Assembly (NCBI GenBank): GCA_035280505.1
Contig: DATEFT010000053.1
Coordinates: forward strand, 1-5,720
DNA from: JAKEHZ01 sp035280505
Lineage (GTDB): Bacteria > Acidobacteriota > Blastocatellia > RBC074
Length of the DNA stretch: 5,720 nucleotides
Direction of reading: 5' to 3'
The notes under the pieces were generated by a model. That model was not told the DNA's origin. It searched no databases and worked only from the letters and a program-made list of their open reading frames with translations. Both the position numbers and the translations under genes were made by a program. Of the stretch, positions 1 through 4,732 are shown in pieces (positions within the stretch are counted from its first letter, which is position 1; each line of letters begins with the position of its first letter).

Positions 1-889
1 AGTCTACGTCGACTTCTATAACCTACACCCCAACGCCCAGGACACGGACGCGGACCTGGCCGCGCGCCGATCGAATATCACCCAGATCTCCAACTACATC
101 GCCGCCAACTCGGTCGGGAACGCGGTCGTCGTCATGGGCGACACGAACACCCGCTATACGCGCACCGGCGACAACATCCGGGATCTGGTCAATCCCAATC
201 GCCTGACCGACGTCTGGGTCAGCTACATCCTGGGCGGAACCCCGCCGGCGATCGGCAGCCCGGCGCTGGTCTGCGACCCGGCCAACGTCAACAACTCCTG
301 CGAGGTCGTCGACAAGATTCTCTTTCGCGGCAACCGGTTCATCAACCTCAACCTGATCTGGTACAACAACGAGAACGCCTCGTTCCTGGACGCCAACGGC
401 GCTCCGCTCTCGGATCACTATCCGCACACCGCGCGATTCAGTTGGACTCTCAACTCCAACCTGCGGATGAGCGATCAGTTCGGCGGCCCCCACGGCGCCT
501 TCTATACCGACGTCGATAAGGTCTCGTTCACCGCGCGGCCCTCCACCGTCTCGATCCGTGCCGGAGCCCGGGTCGACCAGGTCGGGCTCACGCTCAACAA
601 CGGAACCCAGCTCGTCCACGGCGGCACCGGCGGCACCGCCCAGTCGCTGACCCTGGGCAGCAGCGAGTACCTGACCCAGGCCACCATGTCGCAGGGCGAG
701 AAGGACGGCCGGACTCGCATCTTCTACATCCAGTTCCGGACCAACCTCGGCCGGACGCTCACCGGCGGCACCGTCACCGGGAGCTCCGTCACCTACACAG
801 CCCCGGCCGGCTGGCAGATCTCCGGCTTCCACGGTCGCGCGGGCGACGAAGTGGACAAGCTCGGATTCATCTATACGCCGCGCAATTGA
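1..889 (+). CDS. Endonuclease/exonuclease/phosphatase-fold hydrolase with C-terminal jacalin-like lectin domain (5' partial)
   Basis: The reading frame is open from base 2, so the start lies outside the window; 295 residues are visible. The N-terminal part shows DNase I-like (EEP) landmarks: the FYNLHPN segment near base 20, the GDTN motif at 137-148 (Asp and Asn typical of metal and phosphate binding), VVDKILFR near 308-331, and the SDH motif with the usual catalytic His at 416-418. From about 467 to 886 the sequence reads as a beta-rich jacalin-like domain: FGGPHG near its start, repeated VDQVGL / VDKLGF strands, and a GWQISGFHGRAGDEVDKLGF ending. Two cysteines (272-274, 299-301) could form a disulfide. 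The family cleaves phosphodiester or phosphomonoester bonds in nucleic acids, inositol phosphates or sphingolipids; which one applies here is unknown. Jacalin domains usually bind glycans, so I infer a secreted, carbohydrate-anchored enzyme, although any signal peptide is outside the window. A strong terminator follows, so it ends its transcript. Confidence 0.85.
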   Translation, partial: VYVDFYNLHPNAQDTDADLAARRSNITQISNYIAANSVGNAVVVMGDTNTRYTRTGDNIRDLVNPNRLTDVWVSYILGGTPPAIGSPALVCDPANVNNSCEVVDKILFRGNRFINLNLIWYNNENASFLDANGAPLSDHYPHTARFSWTLNSNLRMSDQFGGPHGAFYTDVDKVSFTARPSTVSIRAGARVDQVGLTLNNGTQLVHGGTGGTAQSLTLGSSEYLTQATMSQGEKDGRTRIFYIQFRTNLGRTLTGGTVTGSSVTYTAPAGWQISGFHGRAGDEVDKLGFIYTPRN

Positions 890-922
890 CGGCCACGATT
901 TAAGTTCGTTCGCCCCGCTGAG

Positions 923-973
923 AATGCCGGATCCGTGATTTTGACTCGATCACGGGTCCGGCGTTCTTTTTTT
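923..973 (+). terminator. Rho-independent terminator of the EEP-jacalin gene
   Basis: A 17-base arm (923-939) pairs with 949-965 across a 9-base loop; the only deviations from Watson-Crick pairing are two G-U pairs. One C is followed by seven T (967-973). It starts 33 bases after the stop codon at 887-889, the classic intrinsic terminator layout. It separates this gene from the dehydrogenase downstream. Confidence 0.93.
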
Positions 974-983
974 GAAGAAGTTC

Positions 984-1061
984 TATTCGAAACCGCGCAA
1001 CACGCGAAATACGTGAAGCCGCTGATTTTTCTGCGGATGCCGCGGTTTTCGCGGTTTATCA
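984..1061. repeat. Dispersed palindromic repeat, copy A
   Basis: This stretch matches the reverse complement of copy B (2263-2337): both share TATTCGAAACCG (984-995 here; complement at 2324-2335), then ACGCGAAA, CGCTGATTT, CCGCG and TTTCGCG in the same order with small indels. It is itself an imperfect inverted repeat, with AAACCGCG at 990-997 facing CGCGGTTT at 1050-1057, and an inner CCGC/GCGG pair around the TGATTTTTCT loop. Small open frames crossing it have the Arg/Phe/Val-rich look expected from translating such repeats and are not genes. Confidence 0.7.
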
Positions 1062-1087
1062 ATTCCCTCTTGAAGACCGCGGTGGCG

Positions 1088-1114
1088 CGTTTTGCAAGTA
1101 CTTTGGCGCAAACG
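1088..1114. promoter_or_regulatory. Possible operator upstream of the dehydrogenase gene
   Basis: The 8-bp perfect palindrome AAGTACTT (1096-1103) is flanked by TTTGC (1091-1095) on the left and GCAAA (1108-1112) on the right, giving a two-level dyad of 22 bases that ends 86 bases before the ATG. This is a reasonable place for a regulator site, perhaps for the AraC-type protein downstream, but that link is inference. I could not find convincing -35/-10 boxes in 1062-1198; GGCTAG occurs twice (1114-1119 and 1139-1144), which may be chance. Confidence 0.25.
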
Positions 1115-1184
1115 GCTAGTGATCCGAGCCGGCAGATTGGCTAGAGTAGGTCGCGTGATCAACAACACTTTTTAACCGGGAGAG

Positions 1185-1189
1185 AGGAG
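1185..1189 (+). promoter_or_regulatory. Ribosome binding site of the dehydrogenase gene
   Basis: AGGAG lies nine bases before the ATG at 1199-1201. It sits in GAGAGGAGAT (1182-1191), the same ten bases found before the DUF1330 gene on the other strand. It fixes the start codon. Confidence 0.85.
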
Positions 1190-1198
1190 ATCAGCGAC

Positions 1199-2260
1199 AT
1201 GTATCAGACCAAAGCCTATGCCGCCCAGAACGAGGCCTCGCCGCTGGGGGCCTTCTCGATTCGCCGCCGCGAACCGCGGCCGCAAGACGTCCAGATCGAA
1301 ATTCTCTATTGCGGCGTCTGCCACTCGGATCTGCACCAGGCGCGCAACGAATGGCGCAGCACCATCTATCCATGCGTGCCCGGACACGAGATCGTCGGGC
1401 GGGTGGCGAAGGTGGGAGGCGACGTCACCCGATTCAAGGCCGGCGACCTGGTCGCGGTCGGGACCATGGTGGACTCCTGCCGCACGTGCCGGAGCTGCCG
1501 GGAAGGGCTCCAACAGTATTGTGAAAAGGCCGCGACCTTCACCTACAACAGCGAGGACCGGCTGGACGGAGGAGTCACTTATGGAGGTTATTCCGAAAGC
1601 ATCGTGGTCGATGAATCGTTCGTGCTGCGGATTCCGCCCAATCTGGATCCGGCGGCGGCCGCCCCGCTGCTCTGCGCCGGAATCACGACCTATTCGCCGC
1701 TGCGCCACTGGAACGTCGGCCCCGGACAGAAGGTGGGAATCGTCGGGCTCGGCGGTCTCGGCCATATGGCGGTGAAGTTCGCCCGAGCCTTCGGGGCCGA
1801 GGTCCTGCTCTTCACCACCACGCCCCATAAACGGGCCGATGCGCTGCGCCTCGGAGCGCACGAGGTCGTGGTCTCGCGGAACGAAGCGGAGATGAAGAAA
1901 CATCTCCACAGTTTCGACTTCATCCTGGACACCGTCTCGGGCGAACACGATCTGAATGCGTACCTGGAGTTGCTCAAACGGGACGGGACGCTGACGCTGG
2001 TCGGAGCCCCCGAGAAACCGCTGCCGATCACGTCCTTCAATCTGATCCTCAATCGCCGCTCCCTCGCCGGCTCCGGCGTCGGCGGCATTCAGGAGACCCA
2101 GGAGATGCTCGACTTCTGCGCCGAGCACAACCTCGCCGCCGACATCGAGTTGATCCGGATTCAACAGATCGAGGAGACCTTTCAGCGCCTGCTCAGAAGC
2201 GAGGTCAAATACCGATTCGTCATCGACCTGGCCTCGCTCAAACAAGAGGCGGCCAACTGA
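1199..2260 (+). CDS. yahK: Zinc-dependent NADP(H)-type alcohol dehydrogenase / aldehyde reductase, YahK-like
   Basis: The 353-residue product has the full medium-chain dehydrogenase layout. Catalytic zinc ligands are Cys41 (YCGVCHSD), His63-Glu64 (PCVPGHE) and Cys159 (LLCAGITTYSPLRHW). The structural zinc lobe has Cys94, 97, 100 and 108. The Rossmann glycine motif is GLGGLGH at 183-189, and the following strand ends in FTTTPHK rather than an acidic residue, which in this family fits NADPH over NADH. The sequence resembles E. coli YahK from memory throughout (EILYCGVCHSDLHQ, RDGTLTLVGAP, ETQEMLDFCAEH, VKYRFVIDLASL), and length is close to the usual 350. The family is cytoplasmic and reduces a broad set of aldehydes to alcohols; the physiological substrate cannot be read here. 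An AraC-family gene follows in the same direction and may control it. The start is set by a good AGGAG; no frameshift or lost key residue is seen. Confidence 0.95.
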   Translation: MYQTKAYAAQNEASPLGAFSIRRREPRPQDVQIEILYCGVCHSDLHQARNEWRSTIYPCVPGHEIVGRVAKVGGDVTRFKAGDLVAVGTMVDSCRTCRSCREGLQQYCEKAATFTYNSEDRLDGGVTYGGYSESIVVDESFVLRIPPNLDPAAAAPLLCAGITTYSPLRHWNVGPGQKVGIVGLGGLGHMAVKFARAFGAEVLLFTTTPHKRADALRLGAHEVVVSRNEAEMKKHLHSFDFILDTVSGEHDLNAYLELLKRDGTLTLVGAPEKPLPITSFNLILNRRSLAGSGVGGIQETQEMLDFCAEHNLAADIELIRIQQIEETFQRLLRSEVKYRFVIDLASLKQEAAN

Positions 2261-2262
2261 AT

Positions 2263-2337
2263 TTTAAATCGAAATCGCGAAAGACGCGGAAGACGCTAAA
2301 TCAGCGATCTTTCGCGTCTTTCACGGTTTCGAATAAA
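2263..2337. repeat. Dispersed palindromic repeat, copy B (long hairpin between yahK and araC)
   Basis: The left arm 2270-2297 and right arm 2303-2331 are nearly complementary over 28-29 bases, with a few mismatches, one bulge and a five-base loop AAATC. The arms contain units such as GAAAGACGCG and CTTTCGCGTCTTTC. It starts a few bases after the yahK stop codon, so its RNA would form a hairpin at the 3' end of the yahK transcript. No T-run follows, so it is not a classic intrinsic terminator; it could stabilise the mRNA end or dampen read-through into araC. It is an inverted relative of copy A. Confidence 0.85.
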
Positions 2338-2359
2338 ACTTTGAGAGACTTGCGGTATC

Positions 2360-2377
2360 ATGAACGTATCGCTATGA
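2360..2377 (+). CDS. Possible five-codon leader ORF overlapping the araC start
   Basis: ATG AAC GTA TCG CTA TGA encodes Met-Asn-Val-Ser-Leu and stops at 2375-2377, sharing four bases (ATGA, 2374-2377) with the araC start codon. That arrangement is typical of translational coupling. The araC ATG has no Shine-Dalgarno sequence of its own, and a weak purine run GAGAG lies at 2343-2347. So short an ORF can arise by chance, so this is tentative. Confidence 0.25.
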   Translation: MNVSL

Positions 2378-3411
2378 GTACCAGATTCCGAGTATCCAGT
2401 CTGCTCCCGCAAAGGCTCGAAGAGTTGGGCATTTCACCGCTCACGGTCTTGCAACAAGCGGGGTTGCCCTCAGGGCTCTTCAACCAGGAGAAGATTTTAG
2501 TCACGACCGAAGAGATGTTCGCGCTCTGGCGGGGGCTCAGCGAGGTCAGCTCGGATCCGGCGATCGGGCTTAAATTGGGCAGTGAAGACCGCGTCGAACG
2601 TTACGATCCGGTCGTGATCGCGGCGCTCTCGACCCGGTCGTTTCGCGACGCCTTGCAACGATTGGCGCGTTACAAACAGTTGACCTGCCCGGAAGAGATC
2701 CAGGTCACGGAGTTGGACGGAGAATGCACGATTCAGTTCAAGTGGCTCCTGGCCCGGGAACCGGAGCCGCCCGCCCTGCTCGACCTCTGTTTCGCCTGGA
2801 TCGTCAACGTCGCCCGGCGGGGAACCGGCCAGCCGGTGAACCCCAAGCGAGTGGAGTTCGAACGAACCGCGATACATCGCGAACATTTCGAGGAGCATTT
2901 CCGCTGCCCGGTCAAATTCAAGGCGGCCCACAATGCCCTGATCTTCAGCCGGGCCGACCTCGAGCGGCCGTTCCTGACGCACAATGCCGAACTGCTCGCC
3001 ATGGTCGCGCCGCAACTGGAGGCGGAGCTGGCGTCTCAACTGGCCCAGCAGACCATTCGCGACCAGGTCAAAGCCATCCTCAAACGGCTCCTCGCCGGCC
3101 AACGCCCAGCCATGCCGGAGGTGGCCCGAGAACTGCGCCTGAGTCCGCGCACCCTGCAACGCCGGCTGACGCAACACGGCGTGACCTTTCAACAGTTGCT
3201 CGAAGATGCCCGCCGCGAACTGGCCCGTCACTACCTGCTGCATTCGTCACTGGAATTGAGCGAGACCGCCTACCTGTTGGGCTATGAGGATGCCAACTCC
3301 TTCTTCCGGGCTTTTCAGCATTGGGAGGGAACCTCCCCGGGACAATGGCGGGCGGTTCACAAGGAGAGCCGGCAACCTCAGGAGGGCGGGATCAGTCTGG
3401 GGCGCTTATAA
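2374..3411 (+). CDS. AraC-family transcriptional regulator with AraC-type (PF12625-like) N-terminal domain
   Basis: The 345-residue protein has the arrangement of the OruR-like AraC branch. Residues 1-200 match the conserved N-terminal sensor region (LQQAGLPSGLF, EMFALWRGL, DPAIGLKLG, HREHFEEHFRCPVKFKA, ADLERPFLTHN), and the C-terminal 100 residues carry two helix-turn-helix units: VARELRLSPRTLQRRL (about 250-265) and AYLLGYEDANSFFRAF (about 299-314), ending in SPGQWR. Such cytoplasmic regulators bind a small ligand and activate a nearby gene; the yahK-like dehydrogenase just upstream is the natural candidate. I chose the ATG at 2374 because it begins the family's usual RFRVSSLLP opening; a TTG at 2341 would add 11 residues but lies at the edge of the repeat. 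No Shine-Dalgarno precedes either start. The stop overlaps the convergent marR-GNAT stop by six bases. Confidence 0.92.
   Translation: MSTRFRVSSLLPQRLEELGISPLTVLQQAGLPSGLFNQEKILVTTEEMFALWRGLSEVSSDPAIGLKLGSEDRVERYDPVVIAALSTRSFRDALQRLARYKQLTCPEEIQVTELDGECTIQFKWLLAREPEPPALLDLCFAWIVNVARRGTGQPVNPKRVEFERTAIHREHFEEHFRCPVKFKAAHNALIFSRADLERPFLTHNAELLAMVAPQLEAELASQLAQQTIRDQVKAILKRLLAGQRPAMPEVARELRLSPRTLQRRLTQHGVTFQQLLEDARRELARHYLLHSSLELSETAYLLGYEDANSFFRAFQHWEGTSPGQWRAVHKESRQPQEGGISLGRL
3406..3411. other. Shared palindromic stop of two convergent genes (TTATAA)
   Basis: TTATAA reads the same on both strands. On the + strand it is Leu-stop of araC (TTA TAA); on the - strand it is Leu-stop of the marR-GNAT gene. 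The two coding regions therefore overlap tail to tail by six bases, and no room is left for a terminator between them. Any transcription end signal must lie within the opposing gene. Confidence 0.95.
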
Positions 3412-4341
3412 CTTCAACTCCCAGGTCTGGCCGATCAGGTCATGGCCGAAGCTGTGATGCGGTTCCTCGCGAACCAGGGAGAACCCGGCCTCTTCGTAGA
3501 GGCGCCGGGCCGCCTGCAGCACGCTGTTGGTCCAGAGCGTCAGCTTGAGATAGCCGGCTCGCCGGGCGAAACGCCGGCCCTCGCCGAGCAGGCTCCGGCC
3601 AATGCCCTGCCCGCGCGCTTTCGGCTCGACCAGCAGCAGACGCAGCGCGGCCACCGTCGCCGTCTTCTTGACCACCAGGGCGGAACCGAGGATCTCGCCT
3701 TCTCGCTCGGCGATCAGGCAGCGCTCGCGCTTCGGATCCTGGTGGCGAATGAACTTCGCCACGATCTCGGCCACCAGCGCCTCGAACTGCTCGTCCCAAC
3801 CGTACTCCCGCGCATAGAGCAGACCGTGACGATGAACGACCCATCCCAGGTCGCCGGGTTGATGGGTCCGGATCAGGTAAGGCCTCCCGGGTTCCGGCGG
3901 CGCACCGAGCGCCCCCTCGATCTCCCGCATGGCCTCGACCAGCCGGCGCTGCTCGACCGCCGAGAGGCCGCCCAGCATGGCCGCAATCTCCTCGTCGGCG
4001 CGGGCGTTGAGCGGGGCGAAGGCTTGCTGCCCCTGTTTGGTCAGATGCAGATGGCTCTGTCTGGCATCGGCCTCCGAAGAGGTCCTGGCAATCAACCCCT
4101 GCCCCTCGAAGTGGCGCAGGATGCGACTCAAATATCCGGCATCCAGCCCCAGCTCCCGGCTCAACTCGGAGGCGGTGGGCCGTTCACGATGGGAGAGCTC
4201 GTAGAGCACGCGGACCTCGGTCAGCGAGAACGGGCTGTTGAGCAACCCCTCCTGTAAAACACCGATTCGTCTGGTATAGAAACGATTGAAGCGCCGGACG
4301 GCGGCGATCTCCCGATTCAGACTGTTGGACTCCACTGACAT
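3406..4341 (-). CDS. MarR-family DNA-binding domain fused to GNAT N-acetyltransferase
   Basis: The 311-residue product joins two domains. Residues about 15-147 are a MarR winged helix: an N-terminal dimerisation helix (VRRFNRFYTRRIGVL), SLTEVRVLYEL, the recognition segment TASELSRELGLDAGYLSRIL (57-76) and the wing (about 85-101). Residues about 155-311 are a GNAT domain; the acetyl-CoA loop is RGQGIG (243-248), preceded by LRLLLVEPKA and followed by LTLWTNSVLQAARRLYEEAGF. This bifunctional regulator/acetyltransferase is a known bacterial architecture; the acetylated substrate and operator are not evident. I place the start at the ATG on 4341, where MarR homology begins. The frame runs open back to 4554, but the extra 71 residues are Arg/Gly-rich and cross repeat C and the DUF1330 gene, so they are not coding. 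The upstream ribosome site is weak (GGTGG). It is the last gene of a likely operon with DUF1330 and ilvE. Confidence 0.92.
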   Translation of the reverse strand: MSVESNSLNREIAAVRRFNRFYTRRIGVLQEGLLNSPFSLTEVRVLYELSHRERPTASELSRELGLDAGYLSRILRHFEGQGLIARTSSEADARQSHLHLTKQGQQAFAPLNARADEEIAAMLGGLSAVEQRRLVEAMREIEGALGAPPEPGRPYLIRTHQPGDLGWVVHRHGLLYAREYGWDEQFEALVAEIVAKFIRHQDPKRERCLIAEREGEILGSALVVKKTATVAALRLLLVEPKARGQGIGRSLLGEGRRFARRAGYLKLTLWTNSVLQAARRLYEEAGFSLVREEPHHSFGHDLIGQTWELKL

Positions 4342-4376
4342 CTTGCCACTACCACCCGGGCGACCGGATCGAGATC

Positions 4377-4410
4377 CTTCGCGTCTTTCGCGTCTTTCGC
4401 GGTTCGAAAC
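4377..4410. repeat. Dispersed repeat, copy C (half element with tandem units)
   Basis: CTTCGCGTC, then TTTCGCGTC, then TTTCGCGG form three near-identical tandem units followed by TTCGAAAC. This matches the right arm of copy B (ATCTTTCGCGTCTTTC then GGTTTCGAA) without the matching left arm, so it cannot fold into the long hairpin. It occupies half of the 68-base gap between the DUF1330 and marR-GNAT genes, and its last base is the final base of the DUF1330 stop codon. Confidence 0.75.
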
Positions 4411-4697
4411 TACAATCCCTCGACGATGAACATGTCGGTGCGGGCGCACGCCTGGCGGATGGCCTTGGCCTCGGCATATTCCGCCGATTCCCACCACGCC
4501 TTGGCCCGGGCCGCATCCGGAAACTCCACGATCACGAACCGGTTCGGAACCCAATCGCCCTCGACCACCTCGACCTGCCCGCCGCGAACGAGATAACGTC
4601 CGCCATAGGCCTTGATGCTCGGTTCGACCAGACCCTTATAGTCTTCGTACCCCACCGGATTCTGGACCTCCACATTGACCACCACGTAAGCCGGCAT
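4410..4697 (-). CDS. DUF1330 family small dimeric alpha/beta-barrel protein
   Basis: The 95-residue protein begins MPAYVVVNVEVQNP, has the segment YKGLVEPSIKAYGGRYLVRGG, and continues VVEGDWVPNRFVIVEFPD, then AKAWWESAEYAEAKAIRQ near the C-terminus. This is the whole-length signature of DUF1330, a cytoplasmic ferredoxin-like fold related to EthD and Dabb barrels. Its biochemical role is not established and nothing here reveals a ligand. The start at 4697 is preferred because AGGAG (4705-4709 on the complement) lies seven bases upstream and the family begins with this Met; an ATG at 4724 would add nine residues but has no ribosome site. It lies 35 bases after the ilvE stop codon and 68 bases before marR-GNAT, on the same strand, so co-transcription is likely. 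Confidence 0.9.
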   Translation of the reverse strand: MPAYVVVNVEVQNPVGYEDYKGLVEPSIKAYGGRYLVRGGQVEVVEGDWVPNRFVIVEFPDAARAKAWWESAEYAEAKAIRQACARTDMFIVEGL

Positions 4698-4704
4698 TTC
4701 GAAT

Positions 4705-4709
4705 CTCCT
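4705..4709 (-). promoter_or_regulatory. Ribosome binding site of the DUF1330 gene
   Basis: On the minus strand AGGAG lies seven bases before the ATG at 4697, within GAGAGGAGAT. It decides the start against the longer in-frame ATG at 4724 and shows that this gene is translated independently of ilvE. Confidence 0.85.
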
Positions 4710-4732
4710 CTCTTGCTTCGCCATGGAAGCGG

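Noticed and set aside
23..832. 269-residue minus-strand frame opposite the EEP-jacalin gene
   Set aside because: Its product is Val/Gly/Asp-rich low-complexity sequence typical of a GC-rich shadow frame; the + strand carries the catalytic and lectin motifs.
871..1168. Short overlapping frames of 60-70 residues on both strands in the gap before yahK
   Set aside because: They cross the terminator and repeat copy A and their sequences reflect translated repeat units; no ribosome site or domain supports them.
1172..2245. 357-residue open frame on the minus strand opposite the dehydrogenase
   Set aside because: It is the antisense shadow of a high-GC gene; the + strand product has every zinc and cofactor motif, a ribosome site and the right length, while the minus product has no recognisable domain.
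3442..4257. 271-residue + strand frame opposite marR-GNAT
   Set aside because: No domain is recognisable and the opposite strand encodes two complete families; antisense shadow.
4366..4377. GGATC-GA-GATCC palindrome as a terminator or operator
   Set aside because: Only five pairs with a two-base loop and no T-run; too short to distinguish from chance in this GC-rich sequence.
984..4410. CRISPR array made of the intergenic repeats
   Set aside because: The copies are degenerate, in different orientations, separated by whole genes and have no regular spacers or cas genes.
4342..4554. N-terminal extension of the MarR-GNAT protein by 71 residues
   Set aside because: The extension is Arg/Gly-rich, runs through repeat copy C and into the DUF1330 gene, and has no family similarity; the ATG at 4341 matches where MarR homology begins.
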